Positions 1 to 6,532 of a stretch of DNA of 13,122 bases are shown piece after piece. How positions within the stretch are numbered: the stretch's first letter is position 1; each line of letters starts with the position of its first letter. The stretch is from JAANXG01 sp049583715 (lineage in GTDB: Bacteria; Pseudomonadota; Gammaproteobacteria; Arenicellales; JAANXG01). The notes beneath the pieces are model-generated. The model was not told where the DNA came from. It did no database searches and saw only the letters and a program-made list of their open reading frames with translations. The translations under genes were made by a program, and so were the position numbers. The DNA is taken from positions 1-13,122 of the forward strand of contig JBAUWJ010000211.1 of the NCBI GenBank assembly GCA_049583715.1. The letters are read 5' to 3'.

Positions 1-2
1 TT

Positions 3-308
3 TATCCAGGACGCATCGATCGCTCGCCGTGTGGAACCGGCACCAGCGCCCGGCTGGCGGTGCTGCACGCACGGGGGGAGATCGAGACGGGCCGGAGCGC
101 GACCTTTCTGTCCACCATCGACAGCCGTTTCGAAGGCGAGGTGCTGCGCATCGCCACCGTTGGCGGACGCCCCGCCGTCATTCCGCGGATCTCGGGTCGC
201 GCATGGATCTATGGTCTCTACCAGCTCGGGGTGGACCCCACCGACCCTTATCCCCTCGGATACACACTGGCCGACACCTGGGGGCCGGAGCTCACCGCGG
301 GGCAGTGA
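3..308 (+). CDS. Proline racemase / 4-hydroxyproline 2-epimerase family protein, C-terminal part (5' end outside window)
   Basis: The open frame enters from the left edge and gives about 101 residues up to TGA at 306-308. Fragment residues 6-14 read DRSPCGTGT, the hallmark of the second catalytic cysteine in the proline racemase family (TGT codon at 30-32). Family knowledge: racemases and 4-hydroxyproline epimerases use two cysteines as acid and base at the alpha carbon, whereas trans-3-hydroxyproline dehydratases carry Thr at this second position. The Cys therefore favours racemase/epimerase chemistry. The rest shows the usual C-terminal features: a LAVLHARGE helix, then FEGEV, and a RAWIYGLYQL segment near the end. 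The protein is cytosolic and cofactor-independent. It precedes an amino-acid importer and a DAO-type flavoprotein, matching the known logic of L-hydroxyproline to D-hydroxyproline to oxidation. The first catalytic Cys lies outside the window, so proline versus hydroxyproline specificity cannot be decided. Confidence 0.9.
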   Translation, partial: YPGRIDRSPCGTGTSARLAVLHARGEIETGRSATFLSTIDSRFEGEVLRIATVGGRPAVIPRISGRAWIYGLYQLGVDPTDPYPLGYTLADTWGPELTAGQ

Positions 309-316
309 ATGCCGGG

Positions 317-330
317 GCCGTGCACACGGC
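317..330. other. Short inverted repeat after the racemase gene
   Basis: GCCGTG at 317-322 is perfectly complementary to CACGGC at 325-330, giving a small hairpin 8 bases after the racemase stop. No T-tract follows, so it is at best a weak or Rho-assisted terminator or an mRNA 3' stabiliser. The rest of the 197-base gap up to the binding-protein gene shows no convincing promoter. Confidence 0.3.
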
Positions 331-492
331 GATTGACGCAACCGTCCCGAAGTCTGTCCGTTTCGTTCCGGCACGGGACGCGGACTCCCGGTAAGCTGAT
401 CCGATGCGGAAGTGTTGGCGGAGACTGCGGCTCGTCGATGCACAACGCCGCCCGATGATCAGCAGAACCAGTAAAACCACAAAGACGATTGC

Positions 493-499
493 GGAGGAG
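493..499 (+). promoter_or_regulatory. Ribosome binding site of the ABC binding-protein gene
   Basis: GGAGGAG lies 6 bases before the ATG at 506. This decides the start: the frame is open back to 404, but only the 506 start places an export signal at the extreme N-terminus. Confidence 0.85.
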
Positions 500-505
500 A
501 AGATC

Positions 506-1414
506 ATGATACTCAAACACCGTTGGCAGGCGGGGCTGCGCGCCCTCGCGCTCGCTTTGGGCTGCGCGTTTCTCGTCGCCGTGCCGATCTCCCAGGCTCG
601 CGCCGACGACAAACTCGAGCTGATCGAGCCCGGCAAGCTGGTCGTCGCTTTCAATGGCGACATGCCGGGCACCGGCTGGCAGGATGGCCATCTCATCGGT
701 CTCGACGGCGAGCTCATGCAGTGGATCGCCGGGCAGCTCGGGCTCCAGGTGAAACCCGCCCTGATGGAGTGGGCAGGCGAGATCGCCTCGGTCAAGTCCC
801 GCCGCGTGGATATCATGCACGGGATGATGGGCTGGAACGACCAGCGCATCAAAGTGATCAACATCACCGACCCCATCTACTACGGCGGCGCCAACATCAC
901 CCAGCGCAAGTCCACCAACTGGTCCACCATCAAAGAGCTCGAGGGGCACACCATCGCTACCATCCAGGGCTTCGGCTGGATCGATCAGCTCAAGCAGATC
1001 AAGGGCTCGACCCTGAAGCTGTATGACACCAGCGACGCGGCGATCCGCGACCTGCTCGCCGGACGCATCGATGCCCTGTTCGCCGACCCGCCGCTCATTC
1101 AGTACGCGATCTCGAAGAACCCGCAGTGGCAGATTCATGCCGTGCCGGTTCAGCAGGATTTCGACAAGCGCTACTCCCTGCTCACGGGCAAGTACAACGT
1201 GGTCTTCGGCGTGAGCAAGGACGCGCCGAATCTGCTGAAGGCGGTGAACGAGAAGATCGCCGAGATCTGGAAGACCTGCCGCAACCTGGAGGTCGCCAAG
1301 AAGTACGGACTCGGCAATCGCTCGTGGTTCGATCCGGGCTCGTTGAACCTGCGCGCCGGTGTCGACCGGCCGAAGGACTGGAAGCAGCCGACCCTGCCCG
1401 CGAGCTGCAAGTAA
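506..1414 (+). CDS. Amino-acid ABC transporter periplasmic substrate-binding protein (SBP_bac_3 type)
   Basis: A 302-residue periplasmic receptor that captures an amino acid and delivers it to the permease pair encoded downstream. Residues 1-33 form a classical Sec signal peptide: positively charged MILKHR, a hydrophobic Ala/Leu-rich core and an ARA cleavage site just before DD. The mature part begins with the family's first beta strand (KLVVAFNGDMPG, about 44-55), followed by GLDGELMQWIA where family 3 receptors have the G-x-D/E-x-D-x-x-x-A pattern. In the second lobe AIRDLLAGRIDALFADPP carries the usual ligand-lobe motif. The C-terminus has an extra Cys (PASCK) that could pair with the Cys of TCRNLEVAK. 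The start is fixed by the strong GGAGGAG at 493-499. The gene is separated from the ATPase gene by a hairpin, so it may be expressed at a higher level than the rest. The substrate is not readable from sequence; a proline derivative or other catabolised amino acid is inferred from the neighbours. Confidence 0.92.
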   Translation: MILKHRWQAGLRALALALGCAFLVAVPISQARADDKLELIEPGKLVVAFNGDMPGTGWQDGHLIGLDGELMQWIAGQLGLQVKPALMEWAGEIASVKSRRVDIMHGMMGWNDQRIKVINITDPIYYGGANITQRKSTNWSTIKELEGHTIATIQGFGWIDQLKQIKGSTLKLYDTSDAAIRDLLAGRIDALFADPPLIQYAISKNPQWQIHAVPVQQDFDKRYSLLTGKYNVVFGVSKDAPNLLKAVNEKIAEIWKTCRNLEVAKKYGLGNRSWFDPGSLNLRAGVDRPKDWKQPTLPASCK

Positions 1415-1432
1415 CAACAGCGACAGTCCGTT

Positions 1433-1460
1433 ACGAAGGCCGGCGCCGCCCGGCCTTCGT
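1433..1460 (+). other. Intercistronic hairpin between binding-protein and ATPase genes
   Basis: ACGAAGGCCGG at 1433-1443 pairs perfectly with CCGGCCTTCGT at 1450-1460 around a 6-base loop, an 11-bp GC-rich stem. It starts 18 bases after the binding-protein stop and ends 27 bases before the ribosome binding site of the ATPase gene. There is no T-tract. Similar hairpins in other ABC importer operons protect the upstream mRNA from 3' exonucleases or cause partial termination, so that the receptor outnumbers the membrane complex. That role is inferred here. Confidence 0.7.
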
Positions 1461-1499
1461 GGCTTTCGTCCGACCTGCCCTTGCCGAGGGAGGCTATCG

Positions 1500-2273
1500 A
1501 TGAGCGAACCCCTGCTACGCGTCGAGGAACTGTACAAGAGCTTCGGACAGCTCGAGGTGCTGGCCGGCGTCGACATGGCCCTGGAACGCGGCCACAAGAC
1601 CGCCATCATCGGGCCGAGCGGCTGCGGCAAATCGACCCTCTTGCGCTGCATCAACTACATGGAAACACCGACCAGCGGGCACATTTACCTGGAAGACGAG
1701 CTGTTCGGCGAAACGAAGTCGAACGGACAGTTCGTGCGCATGACCGAGAAACAGCTCGCCCGGCAGCGCCAGCACGTGGGCATGGTGTTCCAGGGATTCT
1801 ATCTGTGGCCGCATCTGAACGCCCGCCAGAACGTCTCCATCGCGCCCACGAAGGTGCGCGGCATGTCGGAGCGGGAGGCGCGCGAGCTCGCCGAGGCCAT
1901 GCTTGCGAAAGTGCACATGGTTCACAAGGCGGACGAGTACCCCGAGCGGCTTTCGGGCGGGCAGCAGCAGCGCGTCGCCATCGCCCGCGCCCTCGCCCAG
2001 GAGCCCAAGCTCATGCTGTTCGACGAGCCCACGTCGGCGCTGGACCCGGAGCTGGTGGGGGAGGTGCTCAAGGTCATCCACGAGCTCGCCGAGGAGGGCC
2101 GCTCCATGGTGCTCGTGACCCACGAAATACGCTTCGCGCGCGACGTTGCCGATTGGATCATCTTCATGGGCGACGGTGGGATCATCGAGCAGGGCCCGCC
2201 GGCAGAGGTCATCGGCAACCCTCAGCACGAGCGCACCCGCGCTTTCCTGCGTCAGATTCTCGAGCAACACTGA
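1500..2273 (+). CDS. Amino-acid ABC transporter ATP-binding protein (GlnQ/HisP type)
   Basis: A 257-residue cytoplasmic ATPase that energises the importer. All ABC motifs are intact: Walker A GPSGCGKST (38-46), Q-loop VFQGF (96-100), signature LSGGQQQR (151-158), Walker B LMLFDEPTSALD (171-182) with the catalytic Glu at 176, and the H-loop His (208 in VLVTHE). Length and the sequence after Walker A (INYMETPTSG) match the polar amino-acid uptake family. An insertion around ETKSNGQFVRMTEKQL is common in this group. Start: GGGAGG at 1488-1493 lies 6 bases before the ATG at 1500; the frame runs further upstream through the hairpin, but that part has no family similarity. Only 16 bases separate it from the first permease gene. 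Confidence 0.96.
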   Translation: MSEPLLRVEELYKSFGQLEVLAGVDMALERGHKTAIIGPSGCGKSTLLRCINYMETPTSGHIYLEDELFGETKSNGQFVRMTEKQLARQRQHVGMVFQGFYLWPHLNARQNVSIAPTKVRGMSEREARELAEAMLAKVHMVHKADEYPERLSGGQQQRVAIARALAQEPKLMLFDEPTSALDPELVGEVLKVIHELAEEGRSMVLVTHEIRFARDVADWIIFMGDGGIIEQGPPAEVIGNPQHERTRAFLRQILEQH

Positions 2274-2289
2274 ATCCGGAGACCTCGCC

Positions 2290-2940
2290 GTGAACTTCTC
2301 CGAAATCCCCTCGCTGGTCGAGCCTCTGCTCATCGGCGCGGTCACCACGGTGGAGATCACCTTCGCCTCGCTTCTGGTCGCCGTGGTCATCGGCCTGAGC
2401 TTCGCGCTCATCAAGATCTCGCGCCTGAAGGCCCTGCACTGGATCATCGATATCTACGTGGAGATATTCCGCGGGACCCCGGTGCTCGCCCAGCTCTTCA
2501 TCATCTACTTCGGCCTGGCCTATGTCGGGGTCAAGGTCAACGCCTTCCCGGCCGCCATCATCGGGCTCGGCCTCAACGGCGGGGCGGTCCTCACCGAGGT
2601 GTTTCGCGCCGGGTTCGCGGCTATTCATCACGGCCAGCGCGAGGCCGCCCTGAGCGTGGGCATGACGCCGTGGACGACGATGCGCTACATCATTCTGCCT
2701 CAGACCTGGCGCATCACTCTGCCTCCGCTCGGCAACTACGCGATCGCACTGCTCAAGGACACCGCCGTGGTCTCCGCCATCGCCGCGCCCGAGATCATGT
2801 TCTACGCGCGCAACCTGGTGACCTCGACCTTTCAGACCACGCTCATCTACATTCTCGCCGCCTTGCTCTACTTTTGCCTGAGCTTCCCGCTGGCGCGGCT
2901 GGTCGATCGCCTCGAGCGGCACGGGAGGCAGTGGACGTGA
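2290..2940 (+). CDS. Amino-acid ABC transporter permease, first subunit (HisM/HisQ family)
   Basis: A 216-residue inner-membrane permease. It has four to five hydrophobic segments: about 15-41, 65-83, 87-102, 145-160 and near the C-terminus around ILAALLYFCLSF. RGTPVLAQLFIIYFGL (61-76) is the standard family block, and the cytoplasmic EAA loop starting EAALSVGMTPW (118-128) contacts the ATPase. LLKDTAVVSAIAAPE is the conserved segment after the loop. I chose the GTG at 2290, preceded by GGAG at 2278-2281, because the protein then starts as VNFSEIP directly before the first membrane helix; the reading frame upstream overlaps the ATPase gene. It forms a heterodimer with the next gene product, whose start overlaps this stop. 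Confidence 0.93.
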   Translation: MNFSEIPSLVEPLLIGAVTTVEITFASLLVAVVIGLSFALIKISRLKALHWIIDIYVEIFRGTPVLAQLFIIYFGLAYVGVKVNAFPAAIIGLGLNGGAVLTEVFRAGFAAIHHGQREAALSVGMTPWTTMRYIILPQTWRITLPPLGNYAIALLKDTAVVSAIAAPEIMFYARNLVTSTFQTTLIYILAALLYFCLSFPLARLVDRLERHGRQWT

Positions 2941-3620
2941 GCGCATTCTTCTCTGTTTACGTGGAACACTGGTCGAACTGGTGGCCACAACTGGTGCCCG
3001 CGGTCTGGAACACCATCCTTCTTACCGTGTTCTCGTTCCTGCTGGCAGTTGTGATCGGCGTCGTTCTCGCCCTCGGCAAGCTCAGCCATTTGAAACCGGT
3101 GCGCGGCTTCTGCATCGGCTACATCGAGGTGACACGCGGCATACCGTCGCTCGCCCTGCTGTTTCTCATCTATTACGGTTTGGTCCCCCTCGGGATCGTG
3201 GTCGATGCTTTCGTCGCCGGTTTCGTCGGCCTCGGGATGAGCGCCGGCGGCTACCTCGCCGAGGTGTTCCGCAGCGGCATCCAGGCCGTGCATCGGGGCC
3301 AGCGCGAGGCGGCGCTCGCGGTGGGCATGACGCCTATAAAGACCTTTCGCTACATCATCTTCCCGCAGGCGCTGCGCGTCGTGCTTCCGCCTTTGCTCAA
3401 CATGGTCATCATCCTGCTCAAGGACACGTCGATCTGCTCGCTCATCTCGGCGCCCGAGCTGACGCTGCGCGCAAAAGACCTCGCCATGATGTCCTTCCTG
3501 CCCATGCATCTGTTCCTGCTGGCGGGCGTGCTCTATTTCCTCATGGCCTGGCCGCTCTCGCTCGTCACCCGCCGGGTCGAAAGGCGCATGCGCCGCGGCA
3601 TGCGCGGTGCGACCGGCTAG
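2937..3620 (+). CDS. Amino-acid ABC transporter permease, second subunit
   Basis: A 227-residue partner permease. Hydrophobic helices lie at about 25-46, 71-90, 93-110, 152-170 and 200-215. The EAA loop REAALAVGMTPIKTFRYII (about 123-141) and the block TRGIPSLALLFLIYYGL (66-82) are clear. The GTG start at 2937 overlaps the previous stop (GTGA, 4 bases) and has GGGAGG at 2923-2928 eight bases upstream. A GTG at 2931 is also in frame but sits too close to that site. The overlap suggests translational coupling and a 1:1 ratio with the first permease. The C-terminal tail is strongly basic (RRVERRMRRGMRG) and probably faces the cytoplasm. Confidence 0.93.
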   Translation: MSAFFSVYVEHWSNWWPQLVPAVWNTILLTVFSFLLAVVIGVVLALGKLSHLKPVRGFCIGYIEVTRGIPSLALLFLIYYGLVPLGIVVDAFVAGFVGLGMSAGGYLAEVFRSGIQAVHRGQREAALAVGMTPIKTFRYIIFPQALRVVLPPLLNMVIILLKDTSICSLISAPELTLRAKDLAMMSFLPMHLFLLAGVLYFLMAWPLSLVTRRVERRMRRGMRGATG

Positions 3621-3632
3621 ATAGTGCTCACC

Positions 3633-4421
3633 ATGGATGATTTCCGCGAGCGGGTAGCGATCGTCACCGGAGCGGCCAGCGGCATCGGACGAGAGGTGGC
3701 GAGCGAGCTCGCCGCACGGGGCGCGACGGTCGTGATCGCGGACGCCGACGAGGCGGGCGCGCAAGCCGTGGCCGGGAAGCTGTGCAGCCGCGGTGGGACT
3801 GCCTCGGCCAGCGTCGTCGATGTGTCCAGGGTCGGCGACGTCCAGCGCATGGTGGCGGAGACCATCCACCGCCTCCGGCGCATCGACATCCTGGTGCACA
3901 GCGCCGGTGTGGGCATCGAGCGTTCGTTTCTCGACACCACGCCCGAGGAGTGGCGCCGGCTCATCGAAGTGGACCTGTCGGGCACGTTCTTCTGCTGCCA
4001 GGCCGCCGCCCGCGAGATGGTGGACCGGCGCTACGGGCGCATCATCACCCTGTCGTCCACCGCCGGTGTGCGCGGCGGCACCGGCCGCGCCGCCTACGGT
4101 GCCGCCAAGGGCGGCGTCATCAGCCTCACGAAGGTGATGGCCGTGGAGCTCGCCCCGTTCGGCATCACGGTCAACACCCTCGCCCCGGGCGCCGTGGAGA
4201 CGGAGCTGGTGGCACGCATGCACTCGCCCGAGACCCGGCGCGTTTATACGGCGGGCATTCCGGTGGGGCGCTACGGCACACCCGCGGAGATCGCGGCGAC
4301 GGCGGTGTTTCTCGCGAGCGAGGCGGCCAGCTACGTGACCGGCCACGTGCTCGCCGTGGACGGGGGTTTTCTGGCTGCCGGCGTGATGCATCGCAGGACC
4401 CACGCTTCGCCGGGCCGATGA
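3633..4421 (+). CDS. SDR family NAD(P)-dependent oxidoreductase (classical short-chain dehydrogenase)
   Basis: A 262-residue Rossmann-fold dehydrogenase or ketoreductase. Visible motifs: TGAASGIG nucleotide-binding loop (12-19); an acidic residue after the second strand (IADAD, D37), which in this family favours NAD(H) over NADP(H); DV at 63-64; the catalytic triad Ser142 (TLSSTAG), Tyr155 and Lys159 (YGAAK); and the C-terminal VTGHVLAVDGG. Two usual Asn positions are altered: NNAG reads HSAG at 89-92, and the tetrad Asn in the fourth helix is Asp (VDLSG, 113-117). Both variants occur in SDRs. It begins 12 bases after the second permease gene, so it belongs to the transporter operon. An in-frame GTG at 3624 is an alternative start; neither start has a good ribosome binding site. 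The substrate is unknown; a hydroxy- or keto-intermediate of the imported amino acid is an inference. Confidence 0.9.
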   Translation: MDDFRERVAIVTGAASGIGREVASELAARGATVVIADADEAGAQAVAGKLCSRGGTASASVVDVSRVGDVQRMVAETIHRLRRIDILVHSAGVGIERSFLDTTPEEWRRLIEVDLSGTFFCCQAAAREMVDRRYGRIITLSSTAGVRGGTGRAAYGAAKGGVISLTKVMAVELAPFGITVNTLAPGAVETELVARMHSPETRRVYTAGIPVGRYGTPAEIAATAVFLASEAASYVTGHVLAVDGGFLAAGVMHRRTHASPGR

Positions 4422-4540
4422 CGGCAGGTGAAGCCGGGGCCTGCCGGGGCACGCGCCCCGCCGATCGACCGCTGGAGGCGGTGCGCTTATCATTGAATGG
4501 TCGTATCCGGTGGCCCAGCCCCGGATGCGCGACCCACGCA

Positions 4541-4547
4541 GGAGGAG
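4541..4547 (+). promoter_or_regulatory. Ribosome binding site of the DAO-type flavoprotein gene
   Basis: GGAGGAG lies 6 bases before the ATG at 4554 and selects this start over the upstream in-frame GTG at 4497. In the 132-base gap after the SDR gene there is also a small hairpin (ACCGC/GCGGT near 4468-4483). I see no clear promoter. Confidence 0.8.
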
Positions 4548-4553
4548 AATCCG

Positions 4554-5858
4554 ATGAGTGAACGATACGACGCAATCATCATCGGCGCCGGCATCATCGG
4601 CGCCGCCCTCGGACTGGAGCTCTCGCGCCGCGGCTGGAAGACGCTCAACCTGGACCGGCTGCCGGCGTCGGGCTACGGCTCGACCAGCGCCTCGTGCGCC
4701 ATCATCCGCACCCACTACTCCACCGTGGACGGCGCGGCCATGGCCTATGAAGGCTACTTCTATTGGAAGCGCTGGGCGGATTTTCTGGGCGTCGAGGACG
4801 AGCGGGGGCTGGCCGAGTTCCGCGATACCGGTTGCCTGGTCATGAAGACCGAGCAGAACGGCCACCTCGAGAAGATCAAGGCCAACATGGATGCGCTTGG
4901 CATTCCCTATGAGGAATGGGACCTGGCGCGCATCCGGGCGCGGCTTCCTTTCTATGAGACGAAGCACTTCGGCCCGCCCCGCCGCCCCGACGATCCCGGA
5001 TTCGGCGAGGCCGACGACCAGCCCCTGGCGGGCGGAGTTTTCTTTCCGGCCGCCGGCTACATCACTGATCCTCAGCTCGCCACACACAACCTCCAGCGGG
5101 CCGCCGAAGCTGCAGGAGCCGCCTTCCGTTTCAATGCCGATGTCGTCGAGATCCGGAAGAACCCGGACGGCCGCATGGCCGGCGTGACGCTCGCCGGTGG
5201 TGAGCAGATCGACGCGCCCGTGGTGGTCAACGTGGCCGGACCGCACTCATACAAGGTGAACGAGATGGCCGGGGTCACCGCCGACATGAACATCGGGACC
5301 AAGGCACTGAAGGTCGAAGTGGCCCATGTCCCTATGCCGGTCGACGACTACGACGAGACCGGTCTCGTGACCTCGGACTCGGACATCGGCTGCTACTCGC
5401 GTCCCGAGAAAGGCAGCTTCCTGCTCATCGGCAGCGAGGATCCACCGTGCGATACGCGGGAGTGGGTGGACCCGGACGACTTCGATCGCAACTTCAGTGA
5501 GCAGTGGCGCGTGCAGGTGCTGCGCATGGCCCAGCGCATCCCGTCGCTCGGCATCCCGAGCCAGTTGCGGGGCGTCGTGGATCTCTACGACGTCGCCGAC
5601 GACTGGATACCCATCTACGACAAATCCCGCGTGCCCGGCTACTACATGGCCATCGGCACCAGCGGCAACCAGTTCAAGAACGCCCCGGTCGCGGGCGCGC
5701 TGATGGCCGAGCTCATCGCAAGCTGCGAAGCCGGCCACGACCACGACGCCGAGCCCCTCCAGTTCCGTCTCGAGCACACCAATCGCAGCATCGACCTGGG
5801 CTTCTACTCGCGCCGACGCACCATCAACGAGGAGAGCAGCTTCTCAGTGCTCGGCTGA
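4554..5858 (+). CDS. FAD-dependent oxidoreductase of the DAO family (sarcosine oxidase beta / D-amino-acid dehydrogenase-like)
   Basis: A 434-residue soluble flavoprotein that probably oxidises a C-N bond of an amino acid or secondary amine. Residues 5-35 form the N-terminal ADP-binding fold: YDAIIIGAGIIGAALGLEL followed by an acidic residue (D34) that binds the ribose. GSTSASCAIIRTHYS (42-56) is typical of the sarcosine oxidase beta/DadA-like branch of PF01266. The C-terminal FAD-contacting segment GTSGNQFKNAP (from about 368) is also typical, after a YYMAI strand. Length is in the usual 380-450 range. There is no covalent FAD His/Cys signature that I can identify with certainty. It is the last gene of the plus-strand cluster, 132 bases after the SDR gene. 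With a racemase/epimerase at the other end, oxidation of a D-amino acid or cis-4-hydroxy-D-proline is plausible. Dimethylglycine/sarcosine-like substrates are alternatives. Confidence 0.9.
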   Translation: MSERYDAIIIGAGIIGAALGLELSRRGWKTLNLDRLPASGYGSTSASCAIIRTHYSTVDGAAMAYEGYFYWKRWADFLGVEDERGLAEFRDTGCLVMKTEQNGHLEKIKANMDALGIPYEEWDLARIRARLPFYETKHFGPPRRPDDPGFGEADDQPLAGGVFFPAAGYITDPQLATHNLQRAAEAAGAAFRFNADVVEIRKNPDGRMAGVTLAGGEQIDAPVVVNVAGPHSYKVNEMAGVTADMNIGTKALKVEVAHVPMPVDDYDETGLVTSDSDIGCYSRPEKGSFLLIGSEDPPCDTREWVDPDDFDRNFSEQWRVQVLRMAQRIPSLGIPSQLRGVVDLYDVADDWIPIYDKSRVPGYYMAIGTSGNQFKNAPVAGALMAELIASCEAGHDHDAEPLQFRLEHTNRSIDLGFYSRRRTINEESSFSVLG

Positions 5859-5880
5859 GCCCGCCCCCCGGGGCCGTAAC

Positions 5881-5893
5881 GCCGCAACGCGGC
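5881..5893. terminator. Possible bidirectional stem-loop between convergent genes
   Basis: The 64 bases between the convergent stops at 5858 and 5923 hold GCCGC/GCGGC around a 3-base loop (5881-5893), and a C-run/G-run block at 5863-5874. No T-tract flanks them on either strand, so any termination would not be of the strong intrinsic type. Confidence 0.3.
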
Positions 5894-5922
5894 GCCACCG
5901 AAGCGACCTTCCAGCTTGCCTG

Positions 5923-6450
5923 TCAGCGGGGATCGCCGATTCGGCTTGCGTGCTTCTCGACCTCGAACACATGGGGATCGTCCACCGACATCTTTCGGAG
6001 CGAATCCGCCAAGTTGACCAGGTATTCCATGTTGGAGCCACTGGGTCCGTGGGAGCGGCGAATATGGCGCGCGATGTCCTCCTCGGGTGCGGGGCCGAGG
6101 AAGGCAGGGTTGTCTTCCAGGGCGATGTAGACCAGTCCGCGGGCGTGGTCGCCGTCTTGGAAATCCAGGCGGGTTTGGAGCCTCAGGTAACCGTTCTTCT
6201 CGCGGATATCGAGTTGCTCCAGCACGTCCGGCATGACCCGGTACGCGATACCGGTGCAAATCGCGCCGTGATCGGGAACCAGCGTGACTACTCGACCGGG
6301 GGCGTCCGGCGTGCCGCGGTGGTCATGGGAACCCTGCCAGAATCGCCGCACCCAGTGCCGGATGGTCGCGCGCCTGGATTCGAGGTACGGGAAGTCGACC
6401 TTGAAGATCAAGGACCCGTATCCGAACAGCCAGATGGTTTCTTCAGTCAT
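5923..6450 (-). CDS. ChaC-type gamma-glutamylcyclotransferase (glutathione-specific)
   Basis: A 175-residue cytosolic enzyme of the ChaC family, which cleaves glutathione to 5-oxoproline and Cys-Gly. The N-terminal substrate loop reads FGYGSLIF (9-16). RRFWQGSHDHRGTPDAPGRV (35-54, family-diagnostic) and the acid/base Glu in REKNGY (E84) are all present. Length matches bacterial ChaC and human CHAC2 (about 180 residues). It begins with ATG at 6448-6450 on the minus strand and has only a weak ribosome binding site. The upstream gene on the same strand, a large flavoprotein, ends 82 bases before it, so co-transcription is possible but not shown. No functional link to the convergent transporter operon is visible, although its product 5-oxoproline is also a cyclic amino acid. 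Confidence 0.93.
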   Translation of the reverse strand: MTEETIWLFGYGSLIFKVDFPYLESRRATIRHWVRRFWQGSHDHRGTPDAPGRVVTLVPDHGAICTGIAYRVMPDVLEQLDIREKNGYLRLQTRLDFQDGDHARGLVYIALEDNPAFLGPAPEEDIARHIRRSHGPSGSNMEYLVNLADSLRKMSVDDPHVFEVEKHASRIGDPR

Positions 6451-6532
6451 CGGCGTACTCTACAGGATGTGCGATCGCCGTCTCCCGCGGGCCGATGCCG
6501 TGCCGAATATGGACTGAAGAGGCGTGGCAAGG

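Noticed and set aside
331..362. TTGACG as a possible -35 box before the binding-protein gene
   Set aside because: No -10-like hexamer occurs at 16-18 bases from it.
248..1654. 468-codon minus-strand open frame over the binding-protein gene
   Set aside because: The plus-strand gene has a signal peptide, ribosome binding site and family motifs; the minus frame has none.
2868..5246. 792-codon minus-strand open frame across permease, SDR and flavoprotein genes
   Set aside because: It spans several well-supported plus-strand genes and has low-complexity His/Arg/Asp content. It is a composition artefact.
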